Source of the DNA: Celeribacter baekdonensis
GTDB lineage: Bacteria > Pseudomonadota > Alphaproteobacteria > Rhodobacterales > Rhodobacteraceae
DNA: 64,000 nucleotides
NCBI RefSeq assembly: GCF_900102315.1
Contig: NZ_FNBL01000009.1
Location: forward strand, 84,069-148,068
Direction of reading: 5' to 3'
Made by a program: the position numbers and the translations under genes. The notes under the pieces are model-generated. The model made no database searches and was not told where the DNA came from. It was given only the letters and a program-made list of their open reading frames with translations. Below are positions 25,915 through 38,119 of the stretch, in pieces (the stretch's first letter is position 1; the number at the start of each line of letters is the position of its first letter).

Positions 25915-27465
25915 ATGACCACTGATATGACCAATGTGACCCAAGATCTGATCCTCGGACTCGACTGTGGCACCGGTGGGGCGCGGGCGCTGATCTCAAC
26001 GGTGGCGGGGGATGTGCTTGCCATCGTCGACAGCCCCTATCCCACCCAATACCCCCATCCGGGCTGGGCAACGCAAAGCCCGGATGCGTGGTGGCGCGCA
26101 GCCTGTGAGGCGGTGCGTGGGGCCATTGCTGAGGCCAGCATTGATCCCGCGCGCATTGCGGCGATCTGTGCTGATGGCACCTCAAGCACCTTGGTGTCTT
26201 TGGATGCCGATTTGACGCCTGTGTCCGACGCGATCTTGTGGATGGACAACCGCGCCTCACCGCAAGCCCGCCGGATCGAGCACACCGGACACCCGGCCCT
26301 GCGTCGGTCGCGCGCGGGCGTTTCCGCCGAAACCGCTTTGCCGAAAATCATGTGGCTCAAAGACAATGAGCCAGAGGCCTATACCGCCACCCGCTGGTTT
26401 GTCGAAATGACGGATTACATGGCGCTTTGCCTGTCGGGGACGCTGACCCTGGGTCAGAACCACACCATCAATCGCTGGTTTTATAATCCGCGCGCGGGCG
26501 GCTGGCCGGTTGATTTTCTCGACGCGATTGGACTTGCGGGCATCACCGAACGCTTTCCCAAAGACATGCCCGCTTTGGGCGATCCGATCGGTCCGATCAC
26601 AGCGCAGGCGGCAGAACAGATGGGACTGTCGCCCAAAACGCTGGTCGTGGCCGGGGGCACGGATGCCTATGTCGCCATGGTCGGGCTGAACACTCTGCGC
26701 CCCGGCGAAACCGCGCTGATCACCGGCACCTCGCATCTGGTGCTGCCGGTGGTGGCCGAGGATGTCGAGATCGAAGGCCTGTTTGGCCCGCATCCCGATT
26801 GCGTCAGCCAAGGCACGTTTGTCATGGAGGGCGGGCAAGTGTCCTCGGGCGGGATTCTGCGGTGGTGGCATGATCTGCTGCATGAGGGCGACAATGGCTA
26901 TGAGGAGATGTTGGCCCAAGCCGAAGCCGCCCCTCCCGGAGCCAATGGTTTGGTCGTGCTCGATTTCTGGCAGGGCAATCGCAACCCTTTCACCGATTAC
27001 GACCTGCAAGGCGCGATCTGGGGGCTGACGCTCAAACATGGCCGCGCTGACATCACTCGCGCGCTGATGGAATCTGTGGCGCTTGGCACCGCCAATATTT
27101 TGGGTCGTTTGCAAGCGCGTGGGCTGGTGGTCAAAACCATGACGTTGGCCGGCGGTGTGTTACGGTCGCCGTTTTGGGCGCAGATGCACGCCGATGCCAC
27201 GGGCGTCACTCTGCGCATTCCCGAAGTGGGCGAAGCCACCGCCTTTGGCGCCGCGATCACGGCGGCGGTGGGCGCGGGTTTGCACCCGTCGCTGGAACAC
27301 GCCGCCGATGCGATGGTGCGCATTCGCTCCGAAATTCACCCTGATCCCATGCGCCACGCGCAGCTCAGTTCACAGATGGAGATCTATCTAGAAACCCATG
27401 CGGCGCTGCGGCCCTTGATGCACCGCCAAGCCGCGCGAAGCCGGGCCAGCCCACCCGCGCACTAA
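25915..27465 (+). CDS. FGGY-family carbohydrate kinase (second kinase of the operon)
   Basis: This is a 516-aa protein from ATG 25915, immediately after the permease stop; ATG 25927 is also possible. LILGLDCGTGGARALI near residues 14-29 binds ATP phosphate, and ILWMDNRASPQARRI follows at about 105-119. GGTDAYVAMVGL and the C-terminal TLAGGVLRSPFWAQMHADATG complete the FGGY fold. WMDNRA and the overall layout are closer to ribulokinase- and polyol-kinase-like groups than to XylB or GlpK. It could phosphorylate the imported polyol first, giving the substrate for the GlpD-like enzyme, while the XylB-like kinase acts on a later ketose; this order is inference. Confidence 0.85.
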   Translation: MTTDMTNVTQDLILGLDCGTGGARALISTVAGDVLAIVDSPYPTQYPHPGWATQSPDAWWRAACEAVRGAIAEASIDPARIAAICADGTSSTLVSLDADLTPVSDAILWMDNRASPQARRIEHTGHPALRRSRAGVSAETALPKIMWLKDNEPEAYTATRWFVEMTDYMALCLSGTLTLGQNHTINRWFYNPRAGGWPVDFLDAIGLAGITERFPKDMPALGDPIGPITAQAAEQMGLSPKTLVVAGGTDAYVAMVGLNTLRPGETALITGTSHLVLPVVAEDVEIEGLFGPHPDCVSQGTFVMEGGQVSSGGILRWWHDLLHEGDNGYEEMLAQAEAAPPGANGLVVLDFWQGNRNPFTDYDLQGAIWGLTLKHGRADITRALMESVALGTANILGRLQARGLVVKTMTLAGGVLRSPFWAQMHADATGVTLRIPEVGEATAFGAAITAAVGAGLHPSLEHAADAMVRIRSEIHPDPMRHAQLSSQMEIYLETHAALRPLMHRQAARSRASPPAH

Positions 27466-27549
27466 CGCCCAAACCCCTCATTTTTATCGACTTTCGGTTG
27501 CAGCTCTCGGCTGTGGCCCGGAATCCTACTGCCAATGAAAGGAAAAATC

Positions 27550-29322
27550 ATGGCTCATATCGGAGACCTCATTGCTGAAATGCTTGCACAATACGGGGTT
27601 GAATATGTCTACGGGATGCCCGGCGGACAGACCACCGCGCTCCATGATGGCATTTCGCGCCGCAACGACCGTATCCGCCATATCTTGATGCGCGACGAAC
27701 GCAACGCCGCCTATGCCGCCGACGCTTACGCCCGTCTGACCGGCAAACCCGGCATCTGTGATGTGACTGTGGGGCCGGGTGCAAACCTGCTGCCTGCGGG
27801 CTTTTTGGAGGCGCTCAATGCCTCGATCCCGATGATCGGGATCATTGGTGAGTTGCCGCTGGATTGGTTGCCGCTGAAAGAAAAAGGCATTGCCAGCCAA
27901 GGCTTTGACCAGCTCAGCTTTTTCAAAAGCTGCTCGAAAGAGGCCTATTTGGTGCCCTCGGTTGCGGCCCTGCCGGAATTGATCCGCACCGCATTTCGGG
28001 TGGCCACGTCGCCGCGCCCCGGTCCCGTGGCGTTGATTATTCCGCATGATATTTTCGATGCGGAATGGGATGAAGACCTGTTGAAAATCAAGGTCGATGA
28101 TCGTTCGGTCCAGATGCCTTACATGCGCAGCTGTGCGCCCGCAGGCGAGATTGCCGCCGCAGCCGCTCTGATCAAACGGGCCAAACGTCCGGCGCTGGTC
28201 TGTGGCGGCGGTGTGCATGGTTCGGGTGCCGCCGAGATTGTCACCGAGTTTGCAGACAGGTTTAATGGCCTTGCGGTGACAAGCCTCTCGGGCAAAGGAT
28301 CGGTGCCGGAAACGCGCGATTATGCGGCGGGGGTGCTCAACCCTCTGGGATCGAAAGCGGCCATTGATCTGATCAAAGAGGCCGATCTGGTGGTTTGGTG
28401 TGGTTCGAAAGTCAGCCAAAACACGGGCATGAACTGGTCTTTGCCCCTGCCGGAACAAGCGACCATCACCATCGACTTTGATCCGCTCGAACATGGCCGG
28501 ACGTTCCGACCGACGGTGGCCTTGATGGGGGATGTGCGCGAAACCGTTTTGGCGCTTGGCACCGCTTTGGGAGACATTCCCGAGCACAACGATTGGCTTG
28601 CCCGGATTTCCGAGGTCAAAGCAGAATGCGACGCCGACAAAGCCGCTGAAATCGCCTCCGATAGGTTGCCGATTCAACCACCGAGAATCATGGATGAAAT
28701 CGCCAAGCGACTTGAGGAAGATGACATCGTGGTCTCCGACGCCTCGTTTTCGGCGGGTTGGATCTCCGGCTATATTCCTGCGAAAAAACCGGGGCGTCAG
28801 TTCTTGTTTGCGCGCGGGCAAGGGGGCTTGGGCTATGCCGTGCCGGGGGCGATTGGTGCCGCAGCCGTGCGGCCAAATGCGCGGATTGTGACCGTGGCGG
28901 GCGATGGCGCATTTTCCTACACGCTCGGCGAATTGGCGACCATGTGCCAATATGACCAAAAGGTCGTCAACGTGGTGATCAACAACGGTAAACTGGGCTG
29001 GATTCAACTCTGGCAGGAGCTGTATTTCAACAACGTCCAGTCGGTTGATCTGGAAAAGCAAAGTTCGGTTCCGGGCTATGCGGGCGCGGCTGCGGCGCTT
29101 GGACTTTTGGGCATCTATGTTGAAAAACCCGACGAGATTGGTCCGGCTTTGGATCGCGCTTTTGCCCATAATGGACCATCGGTGGTCGAGGTGCGCATTG
29201 ATGATCGGGCAACGCCGATCCATTCGTTCAAACGCCGCCTGCGTGAGAAATCGGATACGCCGTTCCCGCGTCCCGGCACGGTCTATCGCCTGCGCGACTG
29301 GAAGGTTTCGCCGGATCTGTAA
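27550..29322 (+). CDS. thiamine-diphosphate enzyme of the acetolactate synthase family
   Basis: This protein is 590 aa from ATG 27550, with AAAGGAA six bases ahead. Residues 1-170 are the Pyr domain with the cofactor-activating glutamate E50 (RDERNAAYAADAYARLTG), 200-340 the central domain, and 380-560 the PP domain with GDG at 451-453 and the NN pair at 478-479, the ThDP/Mg motif. The family includes acetolactate synthase, glyoxylate carboligase, IolD and sulfoacetaldehyde acetyltransferase, which make or break bonds next to a carbonyl. No small regulatory ALS subunit is nearby, and the gene closes the polyol operon 84 bases after the kinase, so biosynthetic ALS is unlikely. The reaction may be C-C cleavage of an oxidised or phosphorylated intermediate. 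The substrate is not predictable. Confidence 0.85.
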   Translation: MAHIGDLIAEMLAQYGVEYVYGMPGGQTTALHDGISRRNDRIRHILMRDERNAAYAADAYARLTGKPGICDVTVGPGANLLPAGFLEALNASIPMIGIIGELPLDWLPLKEKGIASQGFDQLSFFKSCSKEAYLVPSVAALPELIRTAFRVATSPRPGPVALIIPHDIFDAEWDEDLLKIKVDDRSVQMPYMRSCAPAGEIAAAAALIKRAKRPALVCGGGVHGSGAAEIVTEFADRFNGLAVTSLSGKGSVPETRDYAAGVLNPLGSKAAIDLIKEADLVVWCGSKVSQNTGMNWSLPLPEQATITIDFDPLEHGRTFRPTVALMGDVRETVLALGTALGDIPEHNDWLARISEVKAECDADKAAEIASDRLPIQPPRIMDEIAKRLEEDDIVVSDASFSAGWISGYIPAKKPGRQFLFARGQGGLGYAVPGAIGAAAVRPNARIVTVAGDGAFSYTLGELATMCQYDQKVVNVVINNGKLGWIQLWQELYFNNVQSVDLEKQSSVPGYAGAAAALGLLGIYVEKPDEIGPALDRAFAHNGPSVVEVRIDDRATPIHSFKRRLREKSDTPFPRPGTVYRLRDWKVSPDL

Positions 29323-30178
29323 CGGTTCGGGTCCCCTCAGTGTTCCAGATCGTGTCTGCAAAAGACCGGATGCGCATACCGCGCGTTCGGTCATTTTGGT
29401 TCCGGCCTTCAGGGGCGGCCATATTGTATGCGACCATCGCCACGGTTGCGTGATCCGCACATTTTTACAGCATGTCTTTTGCCGAAACATTTTTGCCGTG
29501 CAGCGAATCTTTCGCAGCCGCAGCGTCTGCCAAATCTCGCTCATAGGGCGCAACGGGGCAAACTGTACCCGGTCGTCAAATACGTAAACCTGAGACAATT
29601 TCATCACGCAGGTTGCGGTGACAAAAGGCCTTTTTGGATTCGGTTTGGGGAAAGACAGAGTCAAGCGCGAAGTTCGATTGCGCGGGTGCTCCACAGGTTG
29701 CTAGCTTGCCCATGCGATTCACGTCGTCTTGGGGGACATTCAGGGATCGTGCAAGGCAAACGGACAGCTAAATTTGCCAGTCCGGGATTGGAATTTGATC
29801 CGCTTGCACGCCATTGAGGCCTTTCGTCTGGGTAGGGGTACCTAGACCAAAGGTTATTTAGACCGATCACGCTTTGGCGTTTGGTCGGTTCTGATGTGTC
29901 CAAACAACCCGCGCCTGTCGTGTGCAAATTCTGTTTAGCAGGGTGTGAGGCCCCTGTTTTCTAAGGGTTTGTACAGGTTAGGCGCGACAAACATGGGCAC
30001 CGGTGCCGGAAACATGCGACTTTGTGAGGGAGTCGTATGTACGGCCTTTAGTATACTGGGCCCATGAATATCGAGACGATCCGAGGCGCAAGAGCCACGG
30101 TTCAGGCAGTCTGCTGCCTGCGCCCGATGTCGGAAAACCCGGCATTGCATAAACAACGATAATGGGTCGAACATAAAA
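29323..30178. other. long intergenic region upstream of dnaA
   Basis: These 856 bases contain no protein frame I trust. The region holds the dnaA promoter and could hold part of the replication origin, but no cluster of TTATCCACA-type boxes is visible; only loose matches such as TGATCCGCA and TGCTCCACA occur singly. An imperfect AT-rich stretch and a hairpin near 30103-30120 are the only structures noted. The rpsT gene often found beside dnaA in alphaproteobacteria is absent. Confidence 0.55.
30103..30120 (+). promoter_or_regulatory. hairpin in the dnaA leader
   Basis: CAGGCAG, a TCTG loop and CTGCCTG form a perfect 7-bp stem about 60 bases before the dnaA ATG. No T-run follows. The dnaA start itself lacks a clear ribosome-binding site (AACATAAAA precedes it), so leader structure may matter for its translation. 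Confidence 0.4.
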
Positions 30179-31534
30179 ATGAAAAACGATACGTGGGGAC
30201 GTGTTAAGCAACAATTGCTCGAGTCCGTAGGGCGCAACAATTTTGCAAACTGGATCGAGCCGCTCGAACTGACAAAAGTGGACAACGGTGTTGCGGTCTT
30301 TTCCGTGCCGACCAGCTTTATGGCCAACTGGGTGTCCCGCAATTTTGCCGATACCATCCTGACACATCTCAAGGCCGCAAATGCCCCCGCGTCCCGTGTT
30401 GAATTTAAAGTTGCGGCGCATCAGCCGCAGCCTGCATCATCAGAGCCAAAGCCCGCCGCCGCAGCCGTTGTGGCCCCGGTCGAGCCCGCCGAATTGCCCG
30501 GTGCACCGCTTGATGCGCGGTTTACCTTTGACAATTTCGTGGTGGGTAAACCCAACGAATTGGCCCATGCCGCCGCGCGTCGTGTGGCCGAAGGTGGCCC
30601 GGTGACCTTTAACCCTTTGTTCCTTTACGGCGGTGTTGGTCTCGGCAAGACCCATTTGATGCACGCCATCGCCCATGAGACCCGCACCCGCAATCCTGAG
30701 TTGCGCGTCCTCTACCTTTCCGCCGAACAATTCATGTATCGGTTCGTGCAGGCGCTGCGCGATCGTCAGATGATCGACTTCAAACAAATCTTTCGCTCGG
30801 TCGATGTGTTGATGGTTGATGATGTTCAATTCATCGCCGGCAAAGACAGCACCCAAGAAGAGTTCTTCCACACGTTCAACGCATTGGTCGACCAGGGCAA
30901 ACAGATCATCATCTCCGCCGACCGCGCGCCGGGTGAGATCAAGAACCTTGAAGACCGGATCAAATCGCGCTTGCAATGCGGCCTTGTGGTTGATTTGCAC
31001 CCGACCGATTATGAGCTGCGTCTTGGCATTCTCCAAACCAAAGCCGAAGCCTACCGCGCGCAATATCCGGGTCTTCAGTTTGCTGATGGCGTGTTGGAAT
31101 TCTTGGCCCATCGTATTTCGACCAACGTGCGTGTGTTGGAGGGGGCATTGATGCGCCTCTTTGCCTTCGCCTCCTTGGTGGGCCGCGAGATCACCCTTGA
31201 TCTGACCCAAGAATGCCTCGCCGACATCCTCAAACAATCGGATCGTAAGGTCACGGTTGAGGAAATTCAGCGCAAAGTCTCGGAACATTACGCCATTCGC
31301 CTGTCCGACATGATCGGTCCCAAGCGGGTGCGTTCGATTGCCCGTCCGCGTCAGGTCGCGATGTATCTGGCCAAGCAACTGACCTCGCGGTCTTTGCCGG
31401 AAATCGGACGTCGGTTTGGCGGGCGTGACCACACCACCGTCATGCATGGGGTGCGTCGGATCGAAGAACTCAAAGGCACCGACAGCCAAATCGCGGATGA
31501 TGTCGAAATGCTGCGTCGCGCGCTTGAGGCCTGA
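30179..31534 (+). CDS. dnaA: chromosomal replication initiator DnaA
   Basis: This 451-aa protein has an N-terminal DnaB-interacting domain (about 1-80), a proline/alanine-rich linker (80-112) and the AAA+ domain with Walker A GGVGLGKTHL at 151-160 and Walker B VLMVDD at 210-215. The C-terminal DNA-binding domain carries the DnaA signature GGRDHTTVMHG at 414-424. It binds DnaA boxes at the origin and opens the duplex. The ATG is preceded by an A-rich stretch without a good Shine-Dalgarno sequence. dnaN follows after 196 bases. Confidence 0.98.
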   Translation: MKNDTWGRVKQQLLESVGRNNFANWIEPLELTKVDNGVAVFSVPTSFMANWVSRNFADTILTHLKAANAPASRVEFKVAAHQPQPASSEPKPAAAAVVAPVEPAELPGAPLDARFTFDNFVVGKPNELAHAAARRVAEGGPVTFNPLFLYGGVGLGKTHLMHAIAHETRTRNPELRVLYLSAEQFMYRFVQALRDRQMIDFKQIFRSVDVLMVDDVQFIAGKDSTQEEFFHTFNALVDQGKQIIISADRAPGEIKNLEDRIKSRLQCGLVVDLHPTDYELRLGILQTKAEAYRAQYPGLQFADGVLEFLAHRISTNVRVLEGALMRLFAFASLVGREITLDLTQECLADILKQSDRKVTVEEIQRKVSEHYAIRLSDMIGPKRVRSIARPRQVAMYLAKQLTSRSLPEIGRRFGGRDHTTVMHGVRRIEELKGTDSQIADDVEMLRRALEA

Positions 31535-31730
31535 CGGGGGCCTCACCTTAGGGGAATATGGTGAAATCTGAGCCCAATCCGCTGCATCGCCGCGACAAAT
31601 GTCTCTGGCGATGCGTGCGGCCCTTGACGCTTAGGTTCCAAAACAACACAGTCCCGTTAAACAATATCTTGCGCCCGGGGATGAATGGTTTAGGCTCAAC
31701 ACCCCGGCTTATGAATTCTATGAGGGTGGC

Positions 31731-32849
31731 ATGAAAATCAGCATCGAACGCGGCACGCTTTTGAAAGCCGTCGGCCAAGCGCAATCCGTCGTTGAGCGTC
31801 GGAATACCATTCCGATCCTTGCCAACGTGTTGATCGAGGCTGAGGGCGACATGGTCTCCTTCCGCGCCACGGATCTTGACATCGAAGTGGTGGACAAATG
31901 TGCCGCCATGGTCGAGCGTGCCGGGGCCACGACCGTCTCCGCCGTCATGCTCCACGAGATCGTGCGCAAATTGCCCGATGGCGCGATGGTTCAGCTGACC
32001 GATGATGGCACCAATGGTCGCTTGACGGTTGAAGCGGGGCGATCGAACTTCTCGCTGGCGACTTTGCCAAAAGAAGATTTCCCGATGATGGCCTCCTCGG
32101 AATATGACAGCAATTTCGCGATCCCGGCCCCGGTGTTGCGCCGCCTGTTTGATAAATCGAAATTCGCCATCTCGACCGAAGAAACCCGCTATTACCTGAA
32201 CGGCGTGTTCATGCATATTGCGGATAGCGAAAATGGCAAATCCCTGCGCTGTGTCGCCACCGATGGCCACCGTTTGGCGCGCATTGATGCTGTTCTCCCC
32301 GATGGCGCGGCTGACATGCCCGGCGTGATCGTTCCGCGCAAAACCGTGGGCGAATTGCGCAAGCTGTTGGATGACGATGATATGACCATCGCGGTTTCCG
32401 TGTCCGAGGCGAAAGTGCGCTTTGCCACCCCGGACATCACCCTGACCTCCAAGGTGATCGACGGGACCTTCCCGGATTACACCCGCGTGATCCCGGTCGG
32501 CAACACCCGCAAACTCGAAGTCGATGCGGCAGATTTTGCCAAGGCGGTGGACCGTGTGGCCACTGTGTCCTCTGAACGCTCACGCGCCGTCAAACTGACG
32601 CTCGAAGAAGACAAGCTGATCCTTTCTGTGAACGCCCCGGATTCGGGTGCTGCCGAGGAAGAATTGGCCGTGGCTTACAATGATGAGCGTCTGGAAATTG
32701 GCTTTAACGCCAAATATTTGCTCGAAATCGCCTCGCAAGTGGACCGCGAAAATGCCGTGTTTTTGTTCAACTCCTCGGGCGATCCGACCCTGATGCGCGA
32801 AGGCAATGACACCTCCGCCGTCTATGTCGTCATGCCGATGCGTGTGTGA
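31731..32849 (+). CDS. dnaN: DNA polymerase III beta subunit (sliding clamp)
   Basis: This 372-aa protein has the three-fold clamp architecture throughout: MKISIERGTLLKAVGQAQSVVERRNTIPIL at the start, RYYLNGVFMHI and VATDGHRLARID in the middle, and a C-terminal YVVMPMRV, the clamp's conserved end. It encircles DNA and tethers the replicative polymerase. GAGGGTGGC lies just before the ATG. It is in the standard dnaA-dnaN-recF order, with recF 33 bases on. Confidence 0.98.
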   Translation: MKISIERGTLLKAVGQAQSVVERRNTIPILANVLIEAEGDMVSFRATDLDIEVVDKCAAMVERAGATTVSAVMLHEIVRKLPDGAMVQLTDDGTNGRLTVEAGRSNFSLATLPKEDFPMMASSEYDSNFAIPAPVLRRLFDKSKFAISTEETRYYLNGVFMHIADSENGKSLRCVATDGHRLARIDAVLPDGAADMPGVIVPRKTVGELRKLLDDDDMTIAVSVSEAKVRFATPDITLTSKVIDGTFPDYTRVIPVGNTRKLEVDAADFAKAVDRVATVSSERSRAVKLTLEEDKLILSVNAPDSGAAEEELAVAYNDERLEIGFNAKYLLEIASQVDRENAVFLFNSSGDPTLMREGNDTSAVYVVMPMRV

Positions 32850-32882
32850 GCCGTTCAACCACCTAAAGACAAGTGAGCAGCA

Positions 32883-33988
32883 ATGGGCCGTCTCTACATC
32901 GAAGAGCTGAGCCTGTCGCATTTTCGCTCTCACCGGGCCGCACGTCTTGAATTGGACGGGCGGCCTGTTGCGATTTATGGTGCCAATGGCGCAGGCAAAA
33001 CCAACATTCTTGAGGCGGTGTCTTTGCTCTCGCCGGGGCGGGGCCTGCGCCGCGCCACGCCCGATGAGATCGGGCATAAATCCGTCGGTGTCGGTTGGAA
33101 AATCCGCGCCGATCTTGTCTCTCTGCATCACATGCACGAATTGGAAACCTGGGCTGAACCGGGTTCTGCGCGCACTGTGCGCATTGACGGCAAGTCCGCG
33201 CCACAGGTGGCGCTGGGCCGGATTGCCCGTGTGGTGTGGTTGATCCCGGCGATGGATCGGCTTTGGATCGAAGCGCCTGAGGGGCGGCGGCGGTTTTTGG
33301 ACCGGATGGTGATGTCGTTTGAGCCACGCCATGCGGAGGCGGTTTTGGCCTATGAAAAGGCGATGCGGGATCGCAATCGACTGCTCAAAGACATGGTGCG
33401 CGATGCCCATTGGTATGACGCGCTTGAGGCGCAAATGGCCGATCAGGGCGCGGTGATCATGACCAATCGCCTGAGCGCGCTTGAGCGTTTGGCGCGGGCG
33501 CAGGACGGGGCTGAAACCGCCTTTCCGGCGGCGCATTTGACGTTGAAAGCCTCTGACGATCTGCCCTTGCCTGTCGAACGCGCTGATTTGCTTGCCGCTT
33601 ATGCTGACACTCGCACCCGTGACATGCACGCCGGGCGCACGCTGATGGGGCCGCACCGCGCCGATTTGACGGCGGTCTATACGGCCAAAGATGTGGCCGC
33701 CGACCAATGTTCGACCGGGGAGCAAAAGGCGCTTTTGATCTCGCTGATCCTCGCTAATGGCCGCGCCTTGGCCGAGGATTTTGGCGCCGCGCCGATCTTT
33801 CTTCTCGATGAGGTTGCAGCCCATCTTGACGCCAACCGCCGCGCCGCGCTCTATCATGAGATCTGCGCGCTGGGCGCACAGGCGTTTATGACCGGAACCG
33901 GTCCCGAACTTTTCGCGGAACTCAATGGGCGCGCGGCCCGCTATGAGGTCTCTGAGGAGGGCGGATCGTCCCTTTTGAAAGAGATACT

Positions 33989-33992
<4 letters not shown>
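32883..33992 (+). CDS. recF: DNA replication/repair protein RecF
   Basis: This 369-aa SMC-like ATPase has Walker A YGANGAGKTN at about residues 32-41, a signature region near CSTGEQKALLISLILANG and Walker B IFLLDEVAAHLD in the C-terminal third. RecF loads RecOR at single-strand gaps. Its stop overlaps the LysE-family gene start by four bases, an uncommon coupling within this conserved block. Confidence 0.96.
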
Positions 33993-37137
<3,145 letters not shown>

Positions 37138-37207
37138 CTGTTGGGGCCCTGCAAGCGATTGCGTGGCCCAAACATTATACGCGTCATGCGAGAGGAGGGA
37201 GGCTGGG

Positions 37208-38119
37208 GTGAAAGTCGGGATCGTTCTTGGACTGCATGACAGCCCCCTTTGGATCACGGATCAAATCCGCTCGATTCAGGATCAAAGCCACACCGATTGG
37301 GTGATGGTGATCCGCGACGATGGCCCGCAAACTGAAACGAGTGCGTTGGCGCAATCGACAACTCAGCGCGATGCGCGCATCTCCTATCGCTGTGCCGAGC
37401 CTGCGGGGTTCGTGGCCAATTTTCTGATGGGTCTGCGCGATCTCCCGGCTGACTGCGAGGCCGGGGCGTTTTCAGATCAAGATGACATCTGGAACAGTGA
37501 CAAATTGGCCCGCGCCGTTGATGCGTTGCGTGACTTTGGCGACCGGCCCGCGCTGTATTGCGCGCGGCGGCATGTTTTGACGGAAAGGGGCATTGTGGGC
37601 GACACACTACTCTATAAGCGCCCGCCGTCTTTCGCCAATGCCCTGATCGAAAACATCGCGCCGGGGAATACCATCGTTTTGAACCGAGCCGCCCTTGATC
37701 TCGCCCGCCGCACAGCGCCGCTTGCATCGGGCGTTTTTGCGCATGATTGGTGGCTGTATCAATTGATCAGCGGAGTCGGCGGGATCGTGATTTATGATCC
37801 CGAACCCGTTGTGCAGTATCGCCAGCACAGCCAAAACATTCTTGGTGCGGGGGAACATGGCCTGACGTGGCTGACCAACAAACTGGCCGTAACCAAAGGG
37901 CTTTATCGGGCGCGTATTGATCAACAAACGGCGGCTTTGCGCACGGTTTATGATCGGCTGACGCCAGAAAATCAGGCCCTCTTGGATCGCTTTTGTGCGG
38001 CGCGCCGGGCGAAAGGGCCGCTTTCGCGCCTGCGTGCGATGCGGCGTCTGCCTGTGCGGCGGCAAGGCACACTGTCGCATCTGACATTCCTCGCTGCTGT
38101 GGTCTGTGACTATGCGTGA
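37208..38119 (+). CDS. family 2 glycosyltransferase
   Basis: The protein is 303 aa from GTG 37208, supported by GAGGAGGGAGG upstream. The start MKVGIVLGLHDSPLWITDQIRSIQDQSH matches the rhamnosyltransferase-like GT2 group, with RDDG near residue 38 and the metal-binding segment FSDQDDIWNSDKLARAV near 91-107, followed by HDWWLYQL, all in the expected order. It uses an NDP-sugar in the cytoplasm. It overlaps the next glycosyltransferase gene by eight bases. It is adjacent to gyrB but clearly belongs to the second polysaccharide region. Confidence 0.88.
   Translation: MKVGIVLGLHDSPLWITDQIRSIQDQSHTDWVMVIRDDGPQTETSALAQSTTQRDARISYRCAEPAGFVANFLMGLRDLPADCEAGAFSDQDDIWNSDKLARAVDALRDFGDRPALYCARRHVLTERGIVGDTLLYKRPPSFANALIENIAPGNTIVLNRAALDLARRTAPLASGVFAHDWWLYQLISGVGGIVIYDPEPVVQYRQHSQNILGAGEHGLTWLTNKLAVTKGLYRARIDQQTAALRTVYDRLTPENQALLDRFCAARRAKGPLSRLRAMRRLPVRRQGTLSHLTFLAAVVCDYA

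Noticed and set aside
27526..29694. 722-codon open frame on the minus strand
   Set aside because: It is antisense to the ThDP enzyme gene, with no recognisable domain and arginine/glutamine-rich composition typical of a GC-rich shadow frame.
29428..29817. 129-codon plus-strand frame upstream of dnaA
   Set aside because: Basic, arginine-rich, no ribosome-binding site and no family pattern; the start is internal to intergenic DNA.
29323..30178. Replication origin with DnaA boxes
   Set aside because: Only isolated loose matches to the box consensus were found, without clustering or an adjacent strong AT-rich unwinding tract, so I did not annotate an origin.
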